This document shows positions 45,797-59,335 of a DNA stretch of 64,000 nucleotides, one piece after another. A model generated the notes under the pieces. It ran no database searches. It saw only the letters and a list, made by a program, of their open reading frames with translations, and was not told the origin of the DNA. Where the stretch lies: contig NZ_JACHHI010000007.1 in assembly GCF_014207605.1 (NCBI RefSeq), positions 1 to 64,000 of the forward strand, written 5' to 3'. The position numbers were made by a program, and so were the translations under genes. Numbering within the stretch: position 1 is the stretch's first letter; each line of letters opens with the position of its first letter. This stretch comes from Negativicoccus succinicivorans (lineage in GTDB: Bacteria > Bacillota > Negativicutes > Veillonellales > Negativicoccaceae).

Positions 45797-46687
45797 ATGG
45801 ATCTGGATTACTATCGCGATTTTATGACGATCGCGCGCGCCGGTACGATTGCGGAGGCGGCGCGTCAATTACGAATTGCCCAACCGGCGCTTTCCCATCG
45901 CTTGAAACAATTGGAAGAACACTTGAACGCGCCGCTCATTAAAACCGACCGAGGCGTGCGCAAAATTGAACTGACGGAGGCGGGCGAATATCTCTATGAG
46001 CGCGCCCAATACCTGATTTCGACCGAAGATAATTTGAAACGCGAAGTCACGCATCGCGTACAGGGCACGGCGGGAATTTTGAAAGTATCGCTCTCCCCGT
46101 CGACGGCGATGATGTTTATCCGCGACTACCTAGTACCGTTCAGTCGTACGTATCCGCAAGTACAGCACCGCTTAAATGAAGTGACGATCAACGAACAGAC
46201 AAATCAACTGTTGGCGGGCGAATCCGAAATCGGTGTCGCCAACGCGCCGCTGGTGCACCCCGACCTGTTTCAGATCTTGCATACGGAGCGGGAACGTCTG
46301 CTGATCGCGTCTTCCCGTCAAAGCCGTTGGAACGCGTCGCGTCAGCCGATCGTCTCTTTGGAAGCGTTGCGCCACACGCCGCTTGCGCTTTCCCGCGGTT
46401 GCGCGCCGATTTTTCTTGACGCGTGCCACAAGTACGAAATGACCCCGTCTGTTTTGAGCATCTGCACAACGCGTACGGCGGCGCTCATTTGGGCGCGAGA
46501 AAATCGCGCCTGCGCGATCGTACCCGAACAGGAAGCGGAAAATTTTTCGAACGAAGTATACTATACGGCGCTGAATGTGCCCGATCTCTATGTACAAAAA
46601 AGTTTCGTCATCGTGCGGGATCGGCCGCTCACCAAAGTGGCGCAAAACTTTTTAGAGTTTTACAATCTGACGCTTGCCGAGACATAA
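45797..46687 (+). CDS. LysR family transcriptional regulator
   Basis: This 296-residue regulator has an N-terminal winged helix-turn-helix (about 1-60, with GTIAEAARQLRIAQPALSHR) and a C-terminal inducer-binding domain. The start at 45797 follows AAGGAG by six bases. It is divergent from the CoA-transferase/mutase/PrpD operon and probably controls it in response to an acid or CoA-related effector; this is inference from position. Confidence 0.9.
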   Translation: MDLDYYRDFMTIARAGTIAEAARQLRIAQPALSHRLKQLEEHLNAPLIKTDRGVRKIELTEAGEYLYERAQYLISTEDNLKREVTHRVQGTAGILKVSLSPSTAMMFIRDYLVPFSRTYPQVQHRLNEVTINEQTNQLLAGESEIGVANAPLVHPDLFQILHTERERLLIASSRQSRWNASRQPIVSLEALRHTPLALSRGCAPIFLDACHKYEMTPSVLSICTTRTAALIWARENRACAIVPEQEAENFSNEVYYTALNVPDLYVQKSFVIVRDRPLTKVAQNFLEFYNLTLAET

Positions 46688-46720
46688 AAAAAGAACCGCC
46701 ATTAATGGCAGTTCTTTTTT
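46686..46720. terminator. Bidirectional terminator between lysR and eno
   Basis: AAAAAAGAAC and GTTCTTTTTT flank GCCAT/ATGGC, giving a near-perfect stem with U-runs in both directions. It serves two convergent genes. Confidence 0.85.
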
Positions 46721-46728
46721 ATAACGAT

Positions 46729-49554
<2,826 letters not shown>

Positions 49555-49565
<11 letters not shown>

Positions 49566-50307
49566 AATTAACCACCGCGGCGAAATCATCGGCCTTGAGG
49601 GATGCGCCGCCAACCAAGGCCCCATCAATGTTCGGCGCCGCCATCAGCGCGCTGATGTTGTCCGGCTTGACGCTGCCGCCGTAAAGGATGCGCACCGCTT
49701 CCGCCGCATCGTGACCGGCGATGGTCTCAATCGTGACGCGAATAAGACGGCAGACGTCATTCGCCTGCTCAACGGTTGCCGTTTTGCCCGTGCCGATCGC
49801 CCAGATCGGTTCGTACGCCATGACAAGCGTCGCCACTTCCTCCGCGGACAGATTAATCAACGCCGCTTTGACCTGGCTTTCAATATGGCCGCGCCACTCG
49901 TCCTCTTCCCGCTGCCGAAGCGTTTCGCCGACGCAAATAATCGGCGTTAAGCCGTGATCGAGCGCCGCTTTCGCCTTTTTATTGACGCGAGGATCCGTTT
50001 CGCTGAACAGTTGCCGACGTTCCGAATGTCCCAAAATGACATATTCACAGCCGACCGATGTCAGCATGGTCGGAGATATTTCACCGGTAAACGCCCCGGA
50101 TTCTTCCCAGTGCATGTTTTGCGCGCCGAGTTTAAGCGGGGTGTCCGCAATCCGTTCGCCGACCGCGGCCAGCGAAATAAACGGCGGGCATAAAATAACT
50201 TCCGCCCGTGTCGCAAGTTCTTTGCCGACGAGTTCTTCCGTAAGTTCGCAAGCCCGGGACAGATCCGTATTCATTTTCCAGTTTCCGGCAATGATAGGTT
50301 TACGCAT
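49555..50307 (-). CDS. tpiA: Triosephosphate isomerase
   Basis: This 250-residue enzyme begins MRKPIIAGNWKMN with the catalytic Lys. It has the electrophilic His in LGHSERR, the catalytic Glu in AYEPIWAIGTG, and the phosphate loop LYGGSVKPDN. The ATG at 50307 is chosen because AAGGAGGG precedes it. It overlaps pgk by eight bases. Confidence 0.98.
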
Positions 50308-51502
50308 CGATTCCCTCCTTTTTCTGCGCGAGGCAGGCAATACCCGGCAGAGGTTTGCCTTCCAAGTATTCCAAGGAAGCGCCGCCGCCGGTCGAAATAT
50401 GAGAAATTTGATCCGCCACGCCGCTTTGGGTGACGGCCGCTACACTGTCGCCGCCGCCGACGATCGAATACGCATCGCTTTGCGCGACTGCATGGGCAAG
50501 CGCCTGTGTTCCTTTGGCAAAGGCCGGGAACTCAAACACGCCCAGCGGACCGTTCCAAACAATAGTCGCCGCATCGCGAATCGCCGCTTCGTACGCCGCC
50601 ACCGTGTCCGGACCCGAATCCAAAATCATCTGATCGACGGGTACATCCGCGACCGGCACGATCGTCGGAGTCGCATCGGCGGAAAATTCCGGAGCGACTA
50701 CCACGTCTGTCGGCAACAGCAGTTTAGTTTGATGTTGCGCCGCCGCTTTGATCACCGCCTGCGCCACATCGAGTTTATCTTTTTCAACGAGTGACGTGCC
50801 GATTTCGTATCCTTGCGCCAACAGGAATGTATTGGCCATGCCGCCGCCGATGATAACGGTATCCGCCAATTCCACAAAACGTTGAATAACGCCGATTTTA
50901 TCCGACACTTTCGCGCCGCCGATAATCGCCACGAACGGACGTTTCGGGTCATTGGCCGCTTTGTCGAGGTGTTCGATTTCTTCGTGAAGCAGTAAGCCCG
51001 CCGCCATCGGCAAATATTCGCTCACGCCGACCACGGACGCGTGCGCCCGATGCGAAACGCCGAAAGCGTCATTGACCGCGAGATCCGCAAGATCCGCCAA
51101 TTGTTTGGCAAACTCCGGATCATTTTTCGTTTCTTCCGCATGGAAGCGCACATTTTCGAGCAGCAACACTTCGCCCGCGGCAAGTTTCGCCGCTTTTTGC
51201 TTCGCTTCTTCGCCCACGCAGTCCGTGGCAAATTGCACCGGGGTTCCCAAAAGCTCAGACAAATGCGCCACTACCGCTTGCAGCGAAAGCGCCGCTACCG
51301 CTTTCCCTTTCGGGCGTCCCAAATGCGCCGCCAAAATGACGGCCGCACCATGCTCGCGCAGCCATTGAACGGTCGGCACCGCAGCGCGCAAGCGCGTATC
51401 ATCCGTAATCGTGCCGTCATCAGCGAGCGGTACGTTAAAGTCCACGCGCACGTAAACTTTTTTGCCCGCTACATCAAGATCCGTCACTTGTAATACCGGC
51501 AT
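50300..51502 (-). CDS. pgk: Phosphoglycerate kinase
   Basis: This 400-residue enzyme has VYVRVDFNVPL, AHLGRPKG, the hinge region AIIGGAKVSDK, and GGGDSVAAV for nucleotide binding. It makes ATP from 1,3-bisphosphoglycerate. It follows gap after 45 bases that contain a terminator-like hairpin. Confidence 0.98.
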   Translation of the reverse strand: MPVLQVTDLDVAGKKVYVRVDFNVPLADDGTITDDTRLRAAVPTVQWLREHGAAVILAAHLGRPKGKAVAALSLQAVVAHLSELLGTPVQFATDCVGEEAKQKAAKLAAGEVLLLENVRFHAEETKNDPEFAKQLADLADLAVNDAFGVSHRAHASVVGVSEYLPMAAGLLLHEEIEHLDKAANDPKRPFVAIIGGAKVSDKIGVIQRFVELADTVIIGGGMANTFLLAQGYEIGTSLVEKDKLDVAQAVIKAAAQHQTKLLLPTDVVVAPEFSADATPTIVPVADVPVDQMILDSGPDTVAAYEAAIRDAATIVWNGPLGVFEFPAFAKGTQALAHAVAQSDAYSIVGGGDSVAAVTQSGVADQISHISTGGGASLEYLEGKPLPGIACLAQKKEGIDA

Positions 51503-51516
51503 ATTGCCTCCTTAGT

Positions 51517-51543
51517 AAAAAAAGGCCGCAAAATGCGGCCTTT
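51517..51543 (-). terminator. Intercistronic terminator between gap and pgk
   Basis: AAAGGCCGCA / TGCGGCCTTT stem with a three-base loop, followed on the minus strand by U7. It lies directly after the gap stop and before the pgk SD. It probably terminates part of the transcripts so that gap is made in excess. Confidence 0.75.
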
Positions 51544-51547
51544 ACCA

Positions 51548-53597
<2,050 letters not shown>

Positions 53598-53609
53598 CTC
53601 GCTTGCCCG

Positions 53610-53626
53610 CGGGACATTTTTTGTCC
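53610..53626. promoter_or_regulatory. CggR-type operator
   Basis: Plus-strand CGGGAC-ATTTTT-TGTCC matches the CGGGACN6TGTCC half of the Bacillus CggR operator exactly. It sits about 23-39 bases downstream of the predicted transcript start, between promoter and cggR, as in Bacillus. A second, well-matched direct repeat is not seen. Confidence 0.75.
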
Positions 53627-53655
53627 AACTGCGGTAAAAAAATATTCCCGCATTC

Positions 53656-53684
53656 ATTGTAGCAAAAGAAATCTCAAGACGCAA
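53656..53684 (-). promoter_or_regulatory. Promoter of the glycolytic operon
   Basis: Minus-strand TTGCGT (53679-53684), 17-bp spacer, TACAAT (53656-53661) with an extended TGC. It drives cggR-gap-pgk-tpiA-gpmI-eno. Confidence 0.75.
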
Positions 53685-53736
53685 CGGCGAACCGAAATGC
53701 GGTTCTTTGCGCCGCATTATATGGCCACGAAACCGG

Positions 53737-53766
53737 TTACGGAAACGCCGCTTTGTTTGCTATACT
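53737..53766 (+). promoter_or_regulatory. Promoter of the GNAT gene
   Basis: Plus-strand TTACGG, 18-bp spacer and TATACT with an extended TGC, divergent from the cggR promoter and about 30 bases before the ATG. Confidence 0.55.
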
Positions 53767-53794
53767 GAATCTAGAAACGTAAAGGAGCGATCGG

Positions 53795-54211
53795 ATGATT
53801 ACTGTCAATGCCACATTGCCCGCCGAAGCGCGTAAGCTGCGGGAAGATGTCTTTATTCATGAACAGGGTTTTGAAAACGAATTTGATGAAATCGACCAGT
53901 CCGCCCACCATGTGATCTATTGGGAAAGTGATCGCGCGGTAGGCACCTGCCGCTTTTTCCCGGCGGAAGAAGACGGCGCCTACTACATCGGTCGAATGGC
54001 CGTCGCTAAAGACCACCGCCATCAACAGTTGGGCACCGTGATTTTGGAGGCGGCGGAAACCGCCATCAAAAAACTGGGCGGCAAAAAAATTATGCTTTCT
54101 GCGCAAGTGCGCGCCCAAAACTTTTATTTGCGCAACGGTTATACCGGTGATCCCGAAGAAGTTCATATGGATGAAGGGGAACCGCATCGTTGGCTGTATA
54201 AAGAAATGTAA
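53795..54211 (+). CDS. GNAT family N-acetyltransferase
   Basis: This 138-residue acetyltransferase has the acetyl-CoA loop MAVAKDHRHQQLGTVIL and a short ElaA-like form (EDVFIHEQGFENEFDEID near the start, NFYLRNGY later). The substrate is unknown. AAAGGAG precedes the ATG. Monocistronic, with its own promoter, divergent from cggR. A ribosomal or small-molecule acetylation role is not indicated. Confidence 0.85.
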   Translation: MITVNATLPAEARKLREDVFIHEQGFENEFDEIDQSAHHVIYWESDRAVGTCRFFPAEEDGAYYIGRMAVAKDHRHQQLGTVILEAAETAIKKLGGKKIMLSAQVRAQNFYLRNGYTGDPEEVHMDEGEPHRWLYKEM

Positions 54212-54264
54212 CGTGCAAGAATTTATTTCTATGCGAAATTCGCAAACTTATTGTTGTATTTTCA

Positions 54265-54293
54265 TTGAACGCATGATTTTTTTAGTTTATAAT
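54265..54293 (+). promoter_or_regulatory. Promoter of fabK, with a possible operator
   Basis: TTGAAC (54265-54270), 17-bp spacer, TATAAT (54288-54293). TTATAA recurs 5 bp apart across and just after the -10 (54287-54303), a possible binding site for a regulator of unknown type. Confidence 0.7.
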
Positions 54294-54335
54294 TAAGTTA
54301 TAAATAGAAAATATTCATTATAAGGGGGAAATGGT

Positions 54336-55277
54336 ATGAAAACGAAACTGACCGAACTGCTCGGTATTCGATACCCGATAATTCAGGGTGCCATGGCCTG
54401 GATCTCCGAATCGACTCTGGTAAGCGCTGTTGCGAATGCCGGCGCCACCGGCGTGATTGCGACCGGCGGCCAGTCGTCAGCATGGATTCACGAACAGATT
54501 CGTAAAACGAAGGAATTAACCGATCATCCGTTTGGCGTGAATTTGATGTTGCAGGCGCCGAATAAAGATGAAGTGCTCGAAATTATTTGCGAAGAAAAAG
54601 TTGCTTTCGCGACCATCGGCGCGGGCAATCCGGTGCCTTACTTCGAACCGTTGCATCGTGCCGGCGTTAAAGCGATTCCGGTCGTGCCGAGCGTCAAACT
54701 CGCTAAACGCGTGCAGGAAAAAGGCGCTGACGCGCTGGTCATCGAAGGCTTTGAAGCAGGCGGTCACGACGGCATGCAAACGACGATGGCGCTCATGACA
54801 AATGTCATTCCGGAAATCGATATTCCGATCATCGTTGCCGGCTCCATTGTTGACGGTCGCGGTATGGCGGCGGCTCTCCTGATGGGCGCCGACGGCGTGC
54901 AGATGGGCTCGCGCTTCCTCTTAGCCGAAGAGTGCCAAGTCCATCAAAATTCGAAGGACGCCATCATCGCCGCCACCGACACGGATTCCGTCATCACCGG
55001 TTTTACGCGCAACAACAACGTCCGCGGTTTGCGTAGCGCATTCACGGACGAATACTTGCGTCTCGAGCGTGAAGGCGCCGCCGATGACGTTCTCACCGCT
55101 CTTTCACGCGGCACGAATCGCCTCGCCGCGGTCGACGGCGACACGGTAAACGGCGTTGTGCAAGTCGGCCAGGGCTTGAACCGTTTGACCAAGATCCAAC
55201 CGGCGAAAGAAATCGTGGATGAAATTATTCACGAAATGACGGAACGTTTGCAGAACGCCCCGCAATTACTGAAATAA
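54336..55277 (+). CDS. fabK: Enoyl-[acyl-carrier-protein] reductase II (FabK)
   Basis: This 313-residue FMN-dependent TIM-barrel enzyme carries the last reduction of fatty-acid elongation. The N-terminus YPIIQGAMAWIS, GAGNPVPY, EGFEAGGHDG and VQMGSRFLLAEE match FabK of Streptococcus in order and spacing. Nitronate monooxygenases share the fold, but the FabK-type GxEAGGH segment and length favour FabK. It lies alone with its own promoter; a gamma-carbonic anhydrase gene follows after 29 bases. Confidence 0.9.
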   Translation: MKTKLTELLGIRYPIIQGAMAWISESTLVSAVANAGATGVIATGGQSSAWIHEQIRKTKELTDHPFGVNLMLQAPNKDEVLEIICEEKVAFATIGAGNPVPYFEPLHRAGVKAIPVVPSVKLAKRVQEKGADALVIEGFEAGGHDGMQTTMALMTNVIPEIDIPIIVAGSIVDGRGMAAALLMGADGVQMGSRFLLAEECQVHQNSKDAIIAATDTDSVITGFTRNNNVRGLRSAFTDEYLRLEREGAADDVLTALSRGTNRLAAVDGDTVNGVVQVGQGLNRLTKIQPAKEIVDEIIHEMTERLQNAPQLLK

Positions 55278-55306
55278 CTTTTGTAAATAACGGAAAGGAA
55301 GTTTCT

Positions 55307-55864
55307 ATGTACACCTATGATGGAGATTCGTTCCATGGCGTTTCACCCGCCTTGCATGAAAACGTCTATGTCGCGGAAGGCGCTAAAATTATCGGTGATG
55401 TTCGTGCCGATGAATGGAGCAGTTTCTGGTACAATGCGGTAGCTCGCGGCGATGTCGATTACATTTCCGTCGGCAAATTTTCCAATGTGCAGGATCTCGT
55501 CTGCCTGCATGTGGCGAAAGGCTATCCCTGCATCATCGGCGATTATGTCACTATCGGCCACAGCGCGGTCGTTCACGGCGCCACGGTCGAAGATCATGTG
55601 TTGATCGGTATGGGCGCTAAAGTTTTAACCGGCGCGCATGTCGGCCGCGGTTCAATTATCGCCGCCGGCGCGCTGGTCCTGGAAAACCAACAGATTCCGC
55701 CGAATTCACTCGTCGTCGGTGTGCCGGGACGCGTGGTGCGCACGCATGACCAATGGGATAATATTCACAGTCAGGCGATTAAGTACAAAGATGAGTGGAC
55801 GGTCCAATACAATTTGTATCCGGATGCGCCGGGTGAAACATATCACGGCGAAACGATCATTTGA
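55307..55864 (+). CDS. Gamma-carbonic anhydrase family protein (YrdA-like)
   Basis: This 185-residue left-handed beta-helix protein has hexapeptide repeats and metal His residues in VCLHVAKG, IGHSAVVHGA. It resembles YrdA/PaaY and gamma-carbonic anhydrases. Activity in this short form is not certain. AAAGGAAG precedes the ATG. It shares the fabK transcript; a terminator follows. Confidence 0.85.
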   Translation: MYTYDGDSFHGVSPALHENVYVAEGAKIIGDVRADEWSSFWYNAVARGDVDYISVGKFSNVQDLVCLHVAKGYPCIIGDYVTIGHSAVVHGATVEDHVLIGMGAKVLTGAHVGRGSIIAAGALVLENQQIPPNSLVVGVPGRVVRTHDQWDNIHSQAIKYKDEWTVQYNLYPDAPGETYHGETII

Positions 55865-55868
55865 CCAT

Positions 55869-55898
55869 AAAAAAGAATCTCCGCGGAGATTCTTTTTT
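55869..55898 (+). terminator. Terminator of the fabK transcript
   Basis: A nearly perfect palindrome AAGAATCTCCGCGGAGATTCTT with A/T tails, four bases after the carbonic anhydrase stop. Confidence 0.85.
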
Positions 55899-55988
55899 AT
55901 ATCTGACCATCGGTACCTCGCCGGCCGTACGGCATTTGTTGTTGCCATCAAGCCGGCGCTGCCTTTGCCCGAAATATTTTTCAATAAT

Positions 55989-56017
55989 AAAAAAAACCCT
56001 GCCTCGGCAGGGTTTTT
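55989..56017 (-). terminator. Terminator of rplM-rpsI
   Basis: CCCTGCC / GGCAGGG stem flanked by A and T runs; U-tract on the minus strand, 12 bases after the rpsI stop. Confidence 0.85.
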
Positions 56018-56028
56018 GTTTGGTACAA

Positions 56029-56421
56029 TTAACGTTTCGAGAACTGGCTTGCCTTACGCGCTTTCTTAAGACCGTATTTTTTACGTTCTTTCATGCGCGG
56101 GTCACGAGTCAGGAAACCTTCTTTTTTGAGCGCTTTACGGAAATCAGCATCGACTTCCAAGAGCGCGCGGCTGATACCGTGACGAATCGCACCGGCTTGA
56201 CCGGTCGCGCCGCCGCCATTGACATTTACCAAAACATCATACTGGTCGGTGGTGTTGGTCAGTTCGAGCGGTTGTTTAACGATCAGCTCGAGTGTTTTCA
56301 AACCAAAGTAATCAGACATCTCACGATTGTTGATTATGATTCGGCCTTGGCCCGGAACAAGACGAACGCGGGCAACGGATTTCTTTCTACGACCTGTGCC
56401 GTAGTATTGTGCTACTGCCAT
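56029..56421 (-). CDS. rpsI: 30S ribosomal protein S9
   Basis: This 130-residue protein begins [16 protein letters not shown] and ends with the conserved basic tail [14 protein letters not shown] that reaches the P-site tRNA. It is preceded by GGAAGGAGG. It is the second gene after rplM, the usual pair. Confidence 0.98.
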   Translation of the reverse strand: MAVAQYYGTGRRKKSVARVRLVPGQGRIIINNREMSDYFGLKTLELIVKQPLELTNTTDQYDVLVNVNGGGATGQAGAIRHGISRALLEVDADFRKALKKEGFLTRDPRMKERKKYGLKKARKASQFSKR

Positions 56422-56440
56422 TTACGATTCCTCCTTCCGG

Positions 56441-56881
56441 TTAACGAATATTCAACTCAAGTACTTCCGGTTGCTGTGCAGCATGCGGATGTTCCGCACC
56501 GGCGTATACTTTCAATTTACGATACATATTTTCGCCCAGCGAGTTCTTCGGCAACATGCCGCGAACCGCCATTTCAATAACCTGTTCCGGCCGACGTTCC
56601 AAGAGCCAGTTCAGATGAATGAAACGGCCGCCGCCCGGATAACCGGAATGACGGAAATATTTTTTCTGTTCTAATTTTTTACCCGTAACAACGACTTTCG
56701 CCGCGTTAATGACGATCACAAAATCGCCCGTATCTTGATGCGGTGTGTAAGTCGGCTTATGTTTGCCCCGCAGGACTTTCGCGACTTCGGCAGCTAAACG
56801 GCCGAGCGTTTTGCCTTCCGCGTCAACGATGTACCATTTCCGCTCAATGTTGCTCGGATTGGCCATAAACGTAGTTTTCAT
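56441..56881 (-). CDS. rplM: 50S ribosomal protein L13
   Basis: This 146-residue protein has [30 protein letters not shown] and [17 protein letters not shown], all L13 signatures. The start at 56881 has AAGGAGG about ten bases upstream. A strong promoter and short leader precede it. Confidence 0.98.
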   Translation of the reverse strand: MKTTFMANPSNIERKWYIVDAEGKTLGRLAAEVAKVLRGKHKPTYTPHQDTGDFVIVINAAKVVVTGKKLEQKKYFRHSGYPGGGRFIHLNWLLERRPEQVIEMAVRGMLPKNSLGENMYRKLKVYAGAEHPHAAQQPEVLELNIR

Positions 56882-56961
56882 GCGTAGAATTCCTCCTTAT
56901 CAAAATCGAAACGTAAACGGTTATCCTTTCCGGGGCTAATGGGTAGGACAAAAGTTCACTC
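56882..56961 (-). ncRNA. Leader of rplM, possible L13 autoregulatory element
   Basis: About 80-nt 5' UTR containing ACTTTTGTCCTACCC and GGAAAGGATAACCG before the SD. In Firmicutes the rplM-rpsI operon often has an L13 leader in which L13 represses its own synthesis. The match is judged by eye only. Confidence 0.35.
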
Positions 56962-56966
56962 GTATT

Positions 56967-56995
56967 ATTTTAGACGTTTAGGTCTTGTTTGTCAA
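56967..56995 (-). promoter_or_regulatory. Promoter of rplM-rpsI
   Basis: Minus-strand TTGACA (56990-56995), 17-bp spacer, TAAAAT (56967-56972). The stretch 57000-57115 between this and the decarboxylase promoter shows no further signal. Confidence 0.75.
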
Positions 56996-57117
56996 GAAAT
57001 TTTCATTACAAACTCGAATTCCTGTCGTTAAAACAATGTAAATATAATAACGAATTTTTATGCCCGCGTAAAGACTTTTTTCAGCGGCCCGTTTACGCTC
57101 ATCGTATGGGCGCGGTT

Positions 57118-57147
57118 TTGCGCCGGCGGTAAACTTTCCAGTATAAT
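57118..57147 (+). promoter_or_regulatory. Promoter of the ornithine decarboxylase gene
   Basis: TTGCGC (57118-57123), 18-bp spacer, TATAAT (57142-57147), about 40 bases before the ATG. Confidence 0.6.
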
Positions 57148-57186
57148 GAAAGTAAATTTTTATACCATTATAAAAAAGAGGCTCCT

Positions 57187-58491
57187 ATGATTATTTCCCA
57201 ACTTGCGGTTAGTCCCGCGTTGCGGGAGTTATTCGCCCCCGGAACCGTGACTTTTGTCAGCCCGGCGCAGGCGGATCCCGACGCTTGCGCGGCCGTTGTC
57301 TTAAGCGCGGAGGATCGGTCGCTCGCCCGCCGCTTTCAAGCTGCCGACGACCTGCCTCGTTTCATCGTAGACAGTGATGCGCCGCATTTTACACGTCTGC
57401 GTAAAGACCAAGTGAACGAAGTGGTGCTCGCAGCCGCGAAACGATTTGAGCAAGGTTTATTGCCGCCTTTTGTCGCCGCGATGATTGATTATACCGACGG
57501 CGATCAGACATCCTTTGCGACCCCCGGCCATCACGGTGGCGAATTTTTCCGCCGCACGCGCGCCGGTCGCCTCTTCTATGATTTTTACGGCGCCAATACG
57601 TTCCGCAGTGACCTTTCGTCTTCGGACGGTTACCTGGGCGACATGTTGACCCACGACGGTTTCGCCGCGGCGGCGGAACAGCATGCGGCCGAAGTGTTCC
57701 ACAGCGACCGCACCTACTTCGTCTTAAACGGCACCTCAACCGCCAATAAAGTTTGCGCGACGGCGCTGTTGACTCCCGGCGACCTGGTGCTTTTCGATCG
57801 CAACAATCATAAATCCGCGCACCATGGCGCGCTGGTGCTCGCCGGCGCGACACCGGTGTATTTGGAAGCCACGCGTAATCCGTACGGTTTTATCGGCGGC
57901 ATGCCGGCGGCCGCGCTCGACGAAAACGCATTGCGGGAACGTATCCGCAAAGTCGACGCCGCTAAAGCGGATCTGCCGCGACCGTTCCGCCTCGGCATTT
58001 TTCAGCTCGGTACGTACGACGGCATTTTGTACAATGCCCGTCAAATTGTAGAAAGCGTCGGTCAGTTGTGCGATTACATTTTATTTGATTGCGCCTGGGT
58101 CGGCTATGAACAATTTTTACCGATGCTGGCGCCGATGAGTCCGCTCACCCTGGAACTCGGTCCGAACGATCCGGGAATTTTAGTGACGCAATCCGTGCAC
58201 AAACAGTTGGCGGGATTTGCGCAAACCTCGCAGATTCATAAAAAGGATGACCACATTAAAGATCAGGCGCGGTACGTCAATCACGACCGTTTCAATGACG
58301 CCTTTTTGTTGCACGCGTCGACGTCACCGAACTATCCGCTTTTCGCGTCGCTTGATATGAACGCGAAAATCCATGAAGCTCCGCACGGCGAACAACTTTG
58401 GCGTGACGCCGCCACCGTAGCGACCGATGCAAAAAAAAGAAATATTAAAACGCTGCCGGTATTTCCAACCCTTTGTACCGCCGACCGTTGA
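57187..58491 (+). CDS. Ornithine decarboxylase, N-terminal part (frame broken at an A8 run)
   Basis: This 434-residue frame encodes the wing domain and PLP-binding core of an Orn/Lys/Arg decarboxylase closest in pattern to SpeC/SpeF. The following are conserved: FATPGHHGGEFF, YFVLNGTSTANKV, FDRNNHKSAHHGALV, and the PLP-linked Lys339 in TQSVHKQLAGF. At the A8 run (58431-58438) the frame diverges into an unrelated tail of about 20 residues. The expected continuation KKEILKRC lies in the +1 frame. Alone, this product lacks the C-terminal domain and would probably be unstable or inactive. The enzyme makes putrescine, a cell-wall component in Negativicutes. Confidence 0.85.
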   Translation: MIISQLAVSPALRELFAPGTVTFVSPAQADPDACAAVVLSAEDRSLARRFQAADDLPRFIVDSDAPHFTRLRKDQVNEVVLAAAKRFEQGLLPPFVAAMIDYTDGDQTSFATPGHHGGEFFRRTRAGRLFYDFYGANTFRSDLSSSDGYLGDMLTHDGFAAAAEQHAAEVFHSDRTYFVLNGTSTANKVCATALLTPGDLVLFDRNNHKSAHHGALVLAGATPVYLEATRNPYGFIGGMPAAALDENALRERIRKVDAAKADLPRPFRLGIFQLGTYDGILYNARQIVESVGQLCDYILFDCAWVGYEQFLPMLAPMSPLTLELGPNDPGILVTQSVHKQLAGFAQTSQIHKKDDHIKDQARYVNHDRFNDAFLLHASTSPNYPLFASLDMNAKIHEAPHGEQLWRDAATVATDAKKRNIKTLPVFPTLCTADR

Positions 58492-59335
58492 CGGTACTCC
58501 TTGGCAAGATATCCCGACCGACGTGATCATCTCCGACCGGCGCTATTTCGCCATCGATCCCGACGCGTCCTGGCACGGCTTCACCGGTTTTACCAAAGAG
58601 CAATACGCGCTCGATCCCTGCAAAATTTTACTGTATACACCGGGCATTTCCCTTCGTGACGGCACGTATGAAGAGTTCGGCGTTCCGGGCAGTATCGTCT
58701 CGCATTACCTGCAAGAACACGGCATGACACCGGAAAAAAGCGATTTGAACTCGCTGCTCTTTTTAATCACCCCGGCGGAGTCTCCCGCCAAGTTGAACCG
58801 GTTGGTCGATCTGCTCGTGCAACTGGAAAAAGCCATCGAAGAAGACGCCCCCGTCGCCGATGTGCTCCCCCGCGTGGCGGCGGCGTATCCGGACGTCTAC
58901 CGTACGCGATCGATCCGCTGGCTGTGCCAAAAGCTGCACGATTTTTACAAAGAGGCGAACGTCAGCCAATTACAACGTAAGCTGTTCGCGGCCGAGTATT
59001 TACCGCCGGTCGCCCTGTCCGCCGCCGAAGCCACACTTGCGCTCCGCCGCAATCAGGCGCGCGCGCTGCCGCTTCGCGAACTTGCGGGCGAGATCGCGTT
59101 GGAAGGCACGCTGCCGTATCCGCCGGGCATTTTCACCATCGTCGCCGGGGAGCGTTGGACCAAAACCGCCGTCGAATACTTTACGGTTCTCGAACGCGCG
59201 ATGCAAGCCTTGCCGGGATTCGCCCCCGAAATTCAGGGCGTGCATCAGCGCCAACGCAGCGACGGCGCACCGGAACTGTACGCGTATGTGTATGAAGCGC
59301 CGCCCAGACCTTCTCGACGTGCAATTTATGATTGA
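58427..59335 (+). CDS. Ornithine decarboxylase, C-terminal part (+1 frame)
   Basis: This frame encodes the remainder of the decarboxylase: RCRYFQPFVPPTVDG, YFAIDPDASWHGF, DPCKILLYTPGI, EKSDLNSLLFLITPAES and LPYPPGIFTIV, in the same order as SpeF. The ATG at 58427 lies just before the A8 run with no SD, so independent translation is unlikely. Removing one A joins both parts into a single 715-residue protein, the normal family length (711-732 in E. coli). The remaining coding sequence is undamaged, which argues for recent or reversible frameshift, or for slippage, rather than old decay. Confidence 0.8.
   Translation: MQKKEILKRCRYFQPFVPPTVDGTPWQDIPTDVIISDRRYFAIDPDASWHGFTGFTKEQYALDPCKILLYTPGISLRDGTYEEFGVPGSIVSHYLQEHGMTPEKSDLNSLLFLITPAESPAKLNRLVDLLVQLEKAIEEDAPVADVLPRVAAAYPDVYRTRSIRWLCQKLHDFYKEANVSQLQRKLFAAEYLPPVALSAAEATLALRRNQARALPLRELAGEIALEGTLPYPPGIFTIVAGERWTKTAVEYFTVLERAMQALPGFAPEIQGVHQRQRSDGAPELYAYVYEAPPRPSRRAIYD
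58431..58438 (+). other. A8 homopolymer at the decarboxylase frame break
   Basis: GCAAAAAAAAG. Loss of one A (or gain of two) restores the full-length frame. Compatible with sequencing error, phase-variable mutation or polymerase slippage. Confidence 0.8.
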
